Assembly (NCBI RefSeq): GCF_963855985.1
Contig: NC_087095.1
Span: 7,574,001 to 7,638,000, forward strand
Reading direction: 5' to 3'
DNA from: Ostrinia nubilalis
Taxonomy: Eukaryota; Arthropoda; Insecta; Lepidoptera; Crambidae
DNA length: 64,000 nt
Made by a program: the position numbers and the translations under genes. Under the pieces are notes generated by a model, which searched no databases, was not told where the DNA came from, and worked only from the letters and a program-made list of their open reading frames with translations. Shown piece after piece: positions 1-10,672 of this stretch (position 1 is its first letter; every line of letters begins with the position of its first letter).

Positions 1-98
1 AATGTGTTTGTTTCGTGTTAGGTTTATTGTTGGATGTATTACAACGTTTTGTTTTTACATTTACATTTAAATGTGCTCATTATGAATCATGATTCGTC

Positions 99-305
99 GG
101 CCGTTTGGTGTAGTGGTTCAGAATGGACTACTATGCCGAGAGGTCCTGGGTTCGATTTCCGGCCGAGCAGAAATTGAAATGATGAAAGTACATAGTATAT
201 CCGTCAAGCTAGCACCCATAACACAAGCATAGGTATAAGTTGCTTACTTTGGGGCTAGCTGGCGCTGTGTGAAATTGTCCAAAGATTTTTACTTATATTT
301 ATTTT
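99..305 (+). mobile_element. tRNA-derived SINE
   Basis: The 5' part looks like a tRNA: an A-box-like TGGTGTAGTGGTTCA near 106-120 and a B-box GGTTCGATTTC at 149-159. The 3' end (about 240-305) reads GGGGCTAGCTGGCGCTGTG, then ATTGTCC and a TTTATTTT-rich tail, which is the usual end of lepidopteran SINEs. It is non-autonomous and relies on LINE machinery. It does not fold as an intact tRNA, so I do not call a tRNA gene. Confidence 0.75.
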
Positions 306-1052
306 AATTAAGTTTACTTAATGATTACATTATTTAATAATAACAAACGATAGTGCCGATAGAAATATAAACGTGATTGATATTAGGTATATCAATCACG
401 TTGTTGTAACACAAAGGAAATTATGTTTAATTGTAAAATTTTAGCGAACCCTTTTCATATGACATTATAGTAAACAACTTCATTTTCAGTAGCTTTAAAA
501 TGTACGCTGCGTCAACTCAAACCGCTAGCCCGCTCCGCTACGGGGTAAGTTCGCGTACTATGCGGACGCTACGTGCGCCGTGCGCCGTAAGCTACGTTTC
601 GTTACGTAACCGCGTAACGGGCCGGCCATCGACCCTGCGCGCGCGCCTCTAGGCGGCACCAAAGCGCGCGCAGACTGCCCAGTAGGCAACAATTAGGATT
701 AATAACCAATAATTTGAGAAACGCAAACGGGTACGTGTTTATTTTAAGAGATTGAGTAGACAACTTCATGATTCAATTAAGCCGAACGTGTTTTCTTTGT
801 TTAGTTGCCTGTTGAGATCATATTTTTATTCAGAAAACTGCTCTAGCTTTGCTCGCTTGCATTTTACATACGCGGAAGTTTCCTGAATGCGAAAAAGAGA
901 TGGTGCTGTCTATTTGTAAATCGTTGTAGTGAATAAAAGACATTTAGTTGTTCTGTACTAGCTTAGCATAAATATAAATCCAGAAAATGATATAAAAATA
1001 ATAGTTTTTCATTATGTCAAATAAGAAGGGGTGAAATAAGAATTGAATGTTT
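306..1052. other. Intergenic stretch with a hairpin and a CpG-rich patch
   Basis: Mostly AT-rich and featureless. Two things stand out. A perfect 14-bp stem (370-383 with 389-402, 5-nt loop) lies near the left end. About 495-690 is a CpG-rich patch full of TACG/CGTA words that resembles a decayed MITE. The segment 490-544 could pass for a small exon (TTTTCAG before it, GTAAGT after it) but sits at the edge of this patch. I see no gene. Confidence 0.4.
370..402. repeat. Perfect 14-bp stem-loop
   Basis: AACGTGATTGATAT at 370-383 is exactly complementary to 389-402 across a TAGGT loop. It is too short for a pre-miRNA and has no neighbouring gene, so it may be a terminator-like structure, a MITE relic or chance. 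Confidence 0.5.
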
Positions 1053-2016
1053 TTAACACGTTGAGTGCGAAACCAGGTCTATAGACCTTGTGTACGTCTC
1101 GCTTACCGTGCGGCTAAGAAAATTATAGTCTTCCTTGTCGTGCGGAAGGCATAACTTCAATTGGGTCCGGTGTAGGAAAGTGATGAATATATATCTATGA
1201 TGTATTCTTAAAATAGAATCCAATGATGTACCTACCTTAATACCAGGTTTTTAGACCTGGTACCGCACGGAAGTAATAAAATGTCTTCACAATGCGAAAC
1301 CAGGTCGAAGCACCTTGTACCCTGCGCACCTGGTACCGCACCCCACGCTAGCTTCGTGCAGCCAGTGTTGCCTCGCATTCGTAAGAAACGCACATGTCGA
1401 CATGGCGTCAAAAAAAACAAACAAAATCAAAACTGCAAATTGATTATAATTTAATTTGCTACACGATTTATTGCTAATTTAAGTAATGTTTTTCGTGACA
1501 AACATTTGAAGTTGTAACTAAATGTTATTAAATAATATATATAAAGAAAATATAGCTTATTTAAGTATTTATGCACGTATGTCTTATTTGTAAAATATTT
1601 AGACTAAATTATTAAAACATGTTTGTTTGTTACTTTTTTTAATTTTTATTAAAACTTAATTTAAACTATCGATATTTGTATTTCACATCCCTAGAATACC
1701 CACCAGAATTCCCTACTTCAGTGCGGCACAGGGTGCATAAGCCTTGTATTTTGAATATAGCTATAATTTTTATACTAAACAAGTTATTCACGAACGCCTT
1801 CAGGTGTATGTCAATAAATGCATTATTATTAATATTCAAAGAAAAAAAACATAATATCTATTAACATGAAGCCAAAAATAAAATTAATATATCTTAAACA
1901 TTACAAGGTCTTTAAGCCTTGTGCCGCCACAATGTAAGTTTTAATACCAGGTTTACCGACCTTGTACCGAAGGAATGGAAAGTATTAGAAAGTTACTGCC
2001 GCAGCAAAGGTGTTAA
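1053..2016. mobile_element. piggyBac-like MITE, family 1, copy 1 (956 bp)
   Basis: The element spans 1057-2012 and is flanked by TTAA on both sides (1053-1056, 2013-2016), the piggyBac target duplication. The ends are imperfect inverted repeats: CACGTTGAGTGCGA at the left, CACCTTTGCTGCGG read inward from the right. No transposase is present. Palindromic words of the form ACCAGGT...ACCTTGT or ACCTGGTACCGCAC recur near 1072, 1241, 1299 and 1325, and again near 1902 and 1941, so they cluster toward both ends. A near-identical copy lies at 12022-12977. Superfamily assignment rests on the TTAA duplication and end layout, not on a coding region. Confidence 0.8.
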
Positions 2017-3546
2017 TGGAGAACAATTAGGTGCTCAAGTGGAATGTAAAATATTTTAGAATCTAATAAATTATCATCGCTTGAAGTGCGATAATAGTTT
2101 TGACTTAGTTACTTATAAGACAAGTAAGTATGGACAATGGTAAATCAAGTTTAACACTGATCAGACTTGACACTGGGACTCCTATTTAATGCTATTTTAT
2201 TTATAACTATACTTAATATAGTCTGGTGCTATCGACTGTACATGCTAGGTCTATGGGCCGTGTGATTTGCGCTCATTTTTCGTAATGCCACGTAAGCCAC
2301 GTCTTCTACGCAATACAAATAGATCGAAATTGTAACTAACAGCACTTAATTGGAACGTTACTCAACCCGGCTTACGTAAACGTTACGCAATGCCCGTCTG
2401 TCCTTCATATTCTGTGGCGATCTCTAGGACGCGTTCCTCGTTAACAGAACTCGGCTCTAGTGATGTCACGGCCCTATTTTGAGTCGATACTTACTTAGAA
2501 AAAGCTCTACCTACCTTAAGTAACCAGTAAAAATGTATCAATGTAAAATTAACGCAAGGCTTTTATTCAAAACTAGTATATAGGTCTTGTCAACCGTATT
2601 GTAAGTAGGATGCCTACCTCTTCAATGGAATGATGAAAATAGCTAGCAGAAGCTGGCTGAAAAAAGTAACAGCATGGAAAAGCATAGAATGTGATCTGCG
2701 AATTGTAGTAAAATCATCTACAATTTAAGCTTTAACGGAAACCTATTTTGTATGCATGACTACAAAATCTATTATCATTATGTATAGTAAATCTTTTTAA
2801 AGAATGTCATTTACATAATGAAGTAGGTAATATGAATGATGTATGTTAATGGTTGCTTAATTTTTAGTTCAATAACTCATTTTTATCTGTATATTTTTAT
2901 TTCTATGAATTTGCTTTTGTATAACCAGTAACAGATTCCGTTTGCGCTGAGAAATCAGTTTTTATTAACGCTGCAGGAGTACTAATACTTAGGTATTCTG
3001 TACTACAGGTGGGTTGAATCGGTAAGAAACGTCGATACTCCAGTATTGATGCGTGTAAGCGCATCACTACTCACCATGGGACGCCGAACATCGTGACGTT
3101 TATGTCTTTTATTGCGGCCATTGTTGACGGTGCCGTACGGTAATAATTGACCATTAATTTATATTGAACTTGTGCCGTGTTAAGGTGAGATATCGACTCC
3201 GATGTTAGCCCCGTCTCAGCGGTCACCGCCACAATATAATTTATTAGGCAAACAAACGATCAAGATTGAATTTTAAAATTTTATGATTTACGTTCCGAAT
3301 ATTTTTATGTAACCACAAGTCACCAACCCATCTGCTTTACAGCTAAAAGTGTTTGTTTGTTTTGCGTTAAATTCCCAATACGTCTAATGATACATAATAT
3401 AAATAAATTAATACACGGTGAATGAGATGTCATGAATATGATAATAGGAGGATCAAAATTCACATTTCTATACGACTTAATATTATTATGCATGCTTCAT
3501 CCTATAGGTATTGGACAAAATAATAACTCTTAATTATTATGAATCA
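2017..3546. other. Intergenic stretch, no gene seen
   Basis: AT-rich sequence without a convincing exon. About 2280-2385 holds an imperfect inverted repeat: CGTAATGCCACGTAAGCC on the left is matched by GGCTTACGTAAACGTTACG on the right. It uses TACGT-rich words like those at 500-620, suggesting related decayed MITEs. Confidence 0.35.
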
Positions 3547-3800
3547 CTTCAATACTGGGCGGGGCAGAAAGCTCGGAGAGCTGATGGCCGCTGGGGCAGG
3601 AAAGTTCTTGAGTGGCGACCACGAGCCGGAAGACGTAGCCTGGGCAGGCCTCCCACTAGGTGGGCCGACGATCTGGTGAGGGTCGCGGGAGATGCCTGGA
3701 TGCGAGCGGCGCAAGACCGGTCTTTGTGGAAATCCTTGGGAGAGGCCTTTGTCCAGCAGTGGACGTCTTTCGGCTGAAACGAACGAACTTAAATACTGGG
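3547..3800 (+). mobile_element. 5'-truncated RTE-type LINE, end of reverse transcriptase ORF
   Basis: The insert 3560-3787 encodes the last residues of an RTE-type endonuclease/reverse transcriptase: GRWGRKVLEWRPR, then GRPPTRWADDL, then AQDRSLWKSLGEAFVQQW, ending in a stop. It is bounded by an imperfect 13-bp target duplication (CTTCAATACTGGG at 3547-3559, CTTAAATACTGGG at 3788-3800). The tail is GCTGAAACGAACGAA, not the (ATG)n tail of other copies here, so at least two RTE subfamilies are present. Only the extreme C-terminus survived, so it is dead. Confidence 0.85.
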
Positions 3801-3879
3801 AAGATTGCGTGTACAGGAGTTGATTTGCGGATAAAAATATGCAGCAGCTAATTATTTTTTAACTCTACATGGATATTGA

Positions 3880-4925
3880 GAAATAAAAAAATTTGTTATT
3901 CAAATTGAAGCTAATCTCGGATAAAAATATCGTTTTATTCTAGTAATAATTTTCTATTTTGTTGGGCGGCACACGCGGAGCCCGCGGCGTGATCTGCGAT
4001 TGTTAAGCCGCACCCAATTGATTATTAATTTATACTAAGCTCATATCTGTATGATTTATAGGCTTGACATTTTTTAATGTTAGCGTAAAAAGCTGAAGGT
4101 TCAAGTATATGTGATCATTGGCCAATGGGCCGCTGCCCAATGTCAGTTTAGAAATGACAGATGACAATTCGGGTGCAAACGTCTATCGTCGCAGGCGCCG
4201 TCGTTTGTAATGTAACTAAAACTATGGCAATGTAAGCGCATTTTAAGTATAGTTTTGTTTATAAAGCTAAATTAACAATTTTTAAAATAAAAAAGACTAA
4301 TTTAGTTACAAAAGTGGGGATTGGAATTTGTAAAAATATTGTTATAGTTTTTATTCTTGGCCGTTACACGTGGAGCCTGCGGCGGGGTCTACGAATAATA
4401 AGCGGTCCAATTGATTATTAATTTATACACTTATTGACCTGTATAAAATATAGAGTTTGACATTTTTAGTCACAAAACTGTGAATCAAACTAAAATATAA
4501 TATTCTAATCATTATTTTTTACCTTTTAGACTCATGCGACGCCCGCAGCGATATCTATGCGGTCCAATTACTTATTAATTTATTCGCTTAAATCCTGTAT
4601 GAAATATAGAGTTTTTGACATTTCTTAGTTACAATTATGGAATTAGTCTGTAAAAAATATTGTGTTATATCCTAGTTTAATTCTTTACATTGTCAGATTC
4701 ACGCGATGCCTGCGGCCCGATCTACGAATAAGTAATTAGTGGTCCAATTGATTACTTAAATAATTTAGGAAATATAGAAAAAACTTTTTGACATTTCCTT
4801 ATTTAAAACGGGGCATTAGACTAATAATTATTGTTATATACTAGCCACCATTCTTTACATTGTCGGACTCACGCGATGCCCGCGGCCCGATCCGCGGATA
4901 ATGAGCAGCGTCAATTGATTTCCGC
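3880..4925. repeat. Decayed tandem array, period about 157-180 bp
   Basis: A block reading roughly CACGCGATGCCCGCGGCCCG, then CCAATTGATTATTAATTTA, then GTTTTTGACATTTCTTAGTTA recurs. The CCAATTG anchor occurs at about 4014, 4407, 4564, 4744 and 4912, giving spacings of 157, 180 and 169 bp plus one 393-bp gap that contains about 210 bp of unrelated sequence (roughly 4085-4290). Units are strongly diverged. The GC-rich core within an AT-rich unit suggests an old satellite or minisatellite. Confidence 0.65.
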
Positions 4926-6002
4926 GTGCGCCCGCGCCTGCGTCATCTGATTGGGTTAACCGTAAAGTTACGACCTCTCAGCCCACGGAGATCCACGGCA
5001 ATGGTCCGGATTTCTCGGACAGTTTGAGGATGAGTTGTATGTTTGTTATTTTTTCATCGAATTCAGTTTCCTAGTGCAAAACACTGCGAATTTTCTGGGT
5101 TGACCTTTTTTCGACTCTTATGTCTGAATTCTATCTAGATCCTCAATCAATCGTTCAACGCCTTGAGGTGGTTATAAACACTTCTTAGATGTCTTTAGCG
5201 CTAAGAATTGACACTTAATATCCAATCATGTCATTAAAAAGCTATGTCTTAATGATCGGAACTTTTATTTCACTAAGTTCAGATTTCAAAATAAATTAAG
5301 TATTTCACTGAAAACGTCACTTAAGTGCTATTTTTTACCTAGGTATATCAAGATAATAGGGTACAATAAGAAAGCACATTATTTAAAAAAAAAGCTGTTT
5401 GCAAGCTATGAAAATAATCCGTAACGAGATTAAATATGAACAAAAAGTTTACATGTTAAATTAATTAAACGCAGATATCGCTAAGTTAAACTAAGTTTGC
5501 AAAAGGAACAACCCTGGATCACAGCAATAAAATACGTGCAAAGCGCTGTGGCCTGCGCAAGCGCTGCGAGGGAAACACGACAACGCGTTCCAGCCGTCAG
5601 TGTGCGCGCGAGTTTACGGGGAAACAAATCATTTAGCTCCAATGTTGCGGGGAAAAACTTGCTAATATTTTATGGTGTGAATAAATGTTCTTATACGTCT
5701 TGACTTAATAGATTTTAAGAAATAAATAATAATAAAACCTATGTGAATTGAATAACGTTTATCCAGGAAATTTTACTACTGCACTGCAAGCTGCAAGTGA
5801 CACAGTATCTATTTATCGTAATAAAAATTTTGGCCTAAACGTATTTCCAAATATTCATAAAAACAGGACCAAAAACCATCCTAGTTTAGCTTTAATTTCA
5901 ATTAAGATTATAGAACAACTTGGAATCACAGGATTCCAAAGTACACCTACTGCACCTTTCAGGGAAAAACTGAAAATAATGTCTGTGTAAAGTCGACAAG
6001 TT
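4926..6002. other. Intergenic stretch, no gene seen
   Basis: I find no splice-flanked coding segment and no recognisable repeat. A CpG-richer patch lies near 5530-5630. Open frames here are short and have no protein-like character I can identify. Confidence 0.4.
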
Positions 6003-6178
6003 CTGCAGGCAAGTCATCATCATCATGTCAGCCATAGGACGTCCACTGCTGAACATAGGCCTCCCCTAATGCTTTCCACATTGATCGATTGGTAGCGGCC
6101 TGCATCCAGCGCCTCCCTGCCACCTTTACGATGTCGTCGGTCCACCTTGTAGGTGGACGTCCCACGCTGCAGGCAAGT
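6003..6178 (-). mobile_element. 5'-truncated RTE-type LINE with 12-bp target duplication
   Basis: The insert 6015-6166 is on the - strand. Read on +, it begins with CATCATCATCATGTCAGCCA (reverse complement of the (ATG)n tail), then GGACGTCCACTGCTGAACAT, the common lepidopteran RTE 3' end. CTGCAGGCAAGT is repeated exactly at 6003-6014 and 6167-6178. It codes for nothing intact. Confidence 0.85.
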
Positions 6179-6373
6179 GCCAGTTAAAAAATATAACTGC
6201 ATTTAGTCCGACATTTTAAAAACGCTCGGTTTTAAAGCTCAAAGATTTGTATATCTGTAACTAATTGGATTCGTAACCGGTGATAACCAGCCATTGTAGA
6301 GCAACTATTGGAATAGATGTTGCTTCATTCACGCTTTCACAATTTATATTTCTATCCGTCTGTGGAATTGTCA

Positions 6374-6416
6374 CTGAATTTATTCCAAAGGAATGAGTCC
6401 TTTGGAATAAATTCAG
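6374..6416. repeat. Perfect 19-bp stem-loop
   Basis: CTGAATTTATTCCAAAGGA (6374-6392) is exactly complementary to 6398-6416 across a 5-nt loop ATGAG. Flanks pair poorly, so the hairpin is shorter than a typical pre-miRNA. It may be a recent snap-back duplication or a MITE core. Confidence 0.6.
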
Positions 6417-6595
6417 AAAAAGATGCAATTTTGAAGCATTCAAAATGGATTGTTAGATCCTATTTTCGATTATTATGGCTATTTGTCATCATCAAATTAA
6501 CCACAATTATAGCACAACTGGTACTGTAGCTATGTGTGTAACTAACGAACATAATTAAATTTTATGTTTGTAGAAATTCATAGGTATTTGCTACC

Positions 6596-6665
6596 TTCGA
6601 GGTTCGAACCTGAAACCACTGATTTCGGTAGCTCCAAGAGTGAACCATTAGTCCGAAAAACTGTG
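6596..6665 (-). mobile_element. tRNA-like SINE fragment
   Basis: On the - strand a B-box-like segment, CAGGTTCGAACCTCG, follows a possible A-box, ACTAATGGTTCACTCTTGG. This is the head of a tRNA-derived SINE. No characteristic 3' tail is evident, so it is probably truncated. Confidence 0.4.
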
Positions 6666-7021
6666 AAAGAATTAATTAAGAGCGTAATAAACTACCTCCA
6701 ATTAATATGTCACGATACGTGATTTAATCCGATGATACGAGTATGTAGGTATACTATTGTATACTAGGCTTACACAGTCGCAGACAATAAAAGTAGCCTT
6801 TCAAAATAGCCTTTGTAGTATTCGGGCCGCATAACGAAACAATCTCGGACAACATCGGTATCTCCTTAACGGTAATACATAATTGATGGCAACTGAAAAA
6901 ATGTAATGGTTACAATACCACAGTTACAAAATTTGATTAGCGGAATGGTCACGTCGGAATTCGTCTATGAACACGCGGAACTATGAAGACGGTTGATGCG
7001 GTATATTTGTTTACAGAGATT

Positions 7022-7076
7022 TAGGGTACATTTCCTATGGCTGACATGATGATGATGATGATAATAGGGTACATTT
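7022..7076 (+). mobile_element. Minute RTE 3'-end insertion (31 bp) with target duplication
   Basis: Only CCTATGGCTGACATGATGAT plus further ATG-type repeats (7034-7064) is inserted. It is bounded by TAGGGTACATTT at 7022-7033 and an identical copy at 7065-7076. The perfect 12-bp duplication shows this is a genuine, extremely 5'-truncated retroposition, not a microsatellite. Confidence 0.8.
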
Positions 7077-7114
7077 GAATTTGATTTGTTTTAAAACAAT
7101 TTAGCACCTATTGT

Positions 7115-7197
7115 AAGCGCAGGACCGGTCGTTGTAGACATCCTTGGGGAAGGCCTTTGTCTAGCCGTGGACGTACTTTCGCTGAAACTTCCATACA
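7115..7197 (+). mobile_element. RTE-type LINE fragment, C-terminal codons
   Basis: GCGCAGGACCGGTCGTTGTA, then CCTTGGGGAAGGCCTTTGTC and GTGGACGT...GCTGAAAC correspond to the AQDRSLWKSLGEAFVQQW end of the RTE ORF seen at 3560-3787. Substitutions, including an in-frame TAG, break the frame. No clear target duplication is seen. Confidence 0.75.
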
Positions 7198-7965
7198 TTT
7201 TGTGTAGATAATATTAAATAACTTAATATAAAAAATAATATAATCAATTATTGAAATTCACTTGCCCACCTAGTGAAAGACCAGTGAAAATGTATTATGG
7301 ATGAATTTATCATTTCTTTTTAATGAGTTACACAAACTGATCGTTCTAAATAGTTAGTTCGTCGAGTAATTTTCATGTAGATACTGGCCATTTTAATACT
7401 GGTTACACAGGGTAGCAGCACAGAGATATTTTCTCCACATTAACGACAGACAACTGTATGTTCACAGAAAACACATCCGGTGAAATTTATTACAGACTGT
7501 GATCTAATTTATTCATAAACGTTATGCGATTGGATACAGTTACGCGGTTGTACATTGCATCCTCATGTTGAAGTATAATCTTAACTATTAAATGCATACT
7601 TCTTGTTTCAGCCTGTTTGTTATTTAAGATCAGGACGTTAAATTATATAAAGGGGAAAATGCAGTTTAAAATGTACAAGTAATAACTTTCGTGTGTTACG
7701 AATGCGCCAAATGTCATTATTATTACCAGGAGGTCTCAATAAATGGCTTTAAAATTGTGTACAGCTATGCTTTTTAACTGTGAATGTTTCCTTTTTTCCT
7801 TCTTTTACAATAAATTAAAAGTGGTAACCACCAATCACGTGATTAAAGATCAACAAAGGTTTTCTGCAATCATAAATTTAGATATACCTAATGCCTGTTG
7901 TTTTTAGTGTGGCGGCGTATGTGGGCAACGTATGGCCAACAGTGGCCTTCAAGGCTGACTATAAA
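7198..7965. other. Intergenic stretch, no gene seen
   Basis: AT-rich sequence with no splice-flanked coding block and no recognisable element before the TTA-flanked transposon that begins at 7969. Confidence 0.4.
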
Positions 7966-8906
7966 TTAGGGGAGAGTTCGGTATATTGTACCGCCGGGTA
8001 AATTGTACCACCCTCATATTTCGTAAAGTATTTATTGAATGTTTGTAATTGCAACACTCAGCGATACACAACTAAAATCAATTAATATCGGCCATGTGGT
8101 TATTGCCGTGACAACAAACACGTGTGTTTTATTTTGAAAAGTATTTTTTCATTGTTTTCAAGTAACTTTTGACAATACATGTTTAGTTTGTAATTTTGTT
8201 AAATTTAATCACAGAGTGTTTCTAATATATTATTTAGAAGCGTAAATTAATGTGGATCACAATTATTTGAAACATTTTTCGGTATTTATAAGCTATATTT
8301 TTTACCGATTTTTTAAAAGCACTATCACCTAGTCGGCTAAATTGTACCACATCAAGTTGTATGGAACTTTACCAAAGGATTTTGAAATTTTTTTTTTGTG
8401 AATCAAATTTTGAAGTTATAATAGCGTAGTTATGTTTGACTAACAATAAATGAAAGCAAAAGACTGGCAAAGTAGATTTGGTACAAGTGTGCGTTACGAT
8501 AATTGGAATTACAAAACTTGTACTCAAAATCGTGATAACGTGTAAAACAATATCGATTGTCTATGTTATTAACTACTATTCCTTTTCGTTTCTTAATTTA
8601 TTAATAATGTATCGTATTATATTTTGCCATAGTTTTATTATAGGCTTGAAATTTATTGAAATCCAATTTAGTAACCCTGTGGTACAAATTATCGAACCGG
8701 TTGGCTAAATTGGACCGAAGCTCTGAACTCGTACTTTGTTGATTTGTGCTAAATATACCACAATCATGTTAATAATTAATACTTATGAAATAGTAAGTTG
8801 AATAATGTATCTTTTATTATATACCATGAACATTAGCAAAAACAAAAAAAACTATGTGTAAAATGGGATTGAAAAAAACTGGTCCAAATTAGCGGACTCT
8901 CCCTTA
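7966..8906. mobile_element. Non-autonomous DNA transposon, TTA-flanked (PIF/Harbinger-like)
   Basis: The element 7969-8903 starts GGGGAGAGTTCGGTATATTG and ends in the imperfect inverse (CCAAATTAGCGGACTCTCCC on +). TTA flanks both ends (7966-7968, 8904-8906), consistent with the 3-bp TWA duplication of PIF/Harbinger elements. Internal words such as TAAATTGTACCAC recur near 7991, 8338 and 8680. No transposase is recognisable. Superfamily is inferred only from duplication size and end layout. Confidence 0.6.
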
Positions 8907-9162
8907 CATACTGTCCCAAAACTCAACGATAAGCCGGCGCCGTACGGTGGATGTTATGGTCATGACTACTTTAGGAAAATTAAGCAAAAGAAAATTTAAT
9001 AAGATTTTTTTTCTTATTTTTCCTAAAGTTTAAACAGCAAGTTTTCCTAAACCTTAGGAAAAGTAATAAAAAAAATGGAGATAGATTTTTCTTATTTTTC
9101 CCAAAGTAGCCATGACCATGTCCACGGCGCCGGCTTGTCGTTGAATTTTGGGACACGGTGTA
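8905..9162. mobile_element. MITE with ~39-bp inverted ends, inside the previous element's TTA
   Basis: The left end TACATACTGTCCCAAAACTC continues to GCCGGCGCCGT; the right end read inward is TACACCGTGTCCCAAAATTC continuing to GCCGGCGCCGT. The ends differ at only a few positions. Its outer TA coincides with the TA of the TTA duplication at 8904-8906, so it appears to have inserted there. The interior folds again: CTTTAGGAAAATTAAG pairs with CTTATTTTTCCTAAAG. No coding sequence. Confidence 0.75.
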
Positions 9163-10607
9163 TTCGCTGGGTGCGAAGTACTAGGTGGGGGGGACATAAT
9201 CTATCGCAGCGCTCATGGTGGTCAAAAGTAGAAATAATGTAAGCTCTGTCATCAGATGTATCTGTCAATGGCAAAGCGATTCTACATAATACATTTTAAT
9301 ATCATTAATTAATCGCATGAAAAGGGTCCTACTGGGAACTTAAATAAAAGAGTGGACTGTATTTCGATAGGGCTGTTTTAATAGCCGTTTACAATTTGGA
9401 AATAACTAAACTATACAACGTGGTAGTACAAAAATGAGTCACAGTAGTTGTTGTGCACAGATGTTTGCCTTATGCTGAGAGCGTGAATTATTGAACTCTG
9501 CCCTTGTTTTGTTCTTAATTCTTCTACATCTCGGACTTGTCCAGCCAATACCAACAACTTTCCTTTAAATACGGTTTGTGGTTGGAATTTGATATTGTAA
9601 CTCTCACAAACCCGGTCTTCAAAACGATACTCATTTCGATCTGAAAACGATATTTAATTTATTACTAGCGATACAGAAACATTTAAATATATTTACTGTT
9701 ATATAATGAAACCGTTAAAGTAGCTTTTTCTTTTTGTTTTACTGTAAAACTACAACTATAAATGAAGTAAACAAACCCTGACACAATCAAAATTAAACAC
9801 ACTTTTTGGACTTACCTCATTTGATTTGAATGACCAAAATGATTTCAAAACCTTTTTTCCACCCAAATCGTGGTATCACAACAATTTATTAGTTGAAAAT
9901 ATTTGTTAATTTTTCATTTCGTTAATTTTTCACAAATATACGACCTAAATGTCAATGTGACAGAACCCACAAAGTTGTGGACGCTAGTTGGCGCTGTAAT
10001 CGTGCACGGAGCCAATACTGTACATCTAAATGTCGCCTCCAAAATCCCTAAGAGCACCGCTTCCTTCATCCACGGCGCTAGTTTCGTCGCGTTCGGAGGC
10101 AAGTGGAACGGTACCGCGGGCGTCGACCCGCGATCTCGATCGCTCATCGCTTCACTATTATCAAATCGTCGTGACCGGTGACGCGCCTATTTGTTATATT
10201 TCCACTTGTTAATTGGCTTAATAAGGCTTAGGTATTATGTTTGTACATGTAGGTATATTCTATGCAGAGCAGACAGAATAGAAAATCTATCGTTTTGAGC
10301 TCTTGTATTGGCACAAAATGCTCGTATAACAAACTTACAATTATGTAGTTGGTTATTTGTCCTAAACATATTAACGTATTTGAGTTTTAGGTAGGTAGGT
10401 AATTACCTAATATTTTAATTATTAAGAGACTCGGGCACTTAATTTTTTTTTAGTTTTTTAATTTAATCTTAGTTTTCCTGAATCAGTGAAGACTTTTTAA
10501 TAATGAAAAACTTTTGACCTCAACTTGAGACATCTGGATTCGAGAGGTTAATATGCCACAGGGACTTGTGGTTTGTAAACAAGGCAGCTAATAGTGATAA
10601 TGAAGTA
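9163..10607. other. Mostly unique sequence with a GC-richer block
   Basis: About 9960-10190 is GC-richer than its surroundings and open on both strands. On the - strand it lies upstream of a good splice donor (GAG/GTAAGT, boundary at 9813/9814), so a - strand transcript with a mostly untranslated exon is conceivable. The open frames resemble no family I know and the - frame stops at 9914, before the donor. I do not call a gene. GTAGGTAGGTAGGTA near 10391 is a short microsatellite. Confidence 0.3.
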
Positions 10608-10672
10608 TTCCAGCGGAGTAACGGTGCGGTCGCCTGGCGAGAGGTCACGAGTTCGAATTCCGCCGGGAACAA
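10608..10672 (+). mobile_element. tRNA-derived SINE fragment
   Basis: AGCGGAGTAACGGTGCGGTC, then GCGAGAGGTCACGAGTTCGAATTCCGCCGGGA (B-box at the end) has the A-box/B-box spacing of a tRNA-derived SINE head. The body beyond about 10672 is not recognisable. Confidence 0.5.

Noticed and set aside
99..170. tRNA gene
   Set aside because: A- and B-box-like sequences are present, but there is no acceptor stem or proper anticodon arm, and the 3' extension matches a SINE.
1057..2012. CRISPR-like array from repeated ACCAGGT words
   Set aside because: The words are short, irregularly spaced and lie inside a TTAA-flanked eukaryotic MITE.
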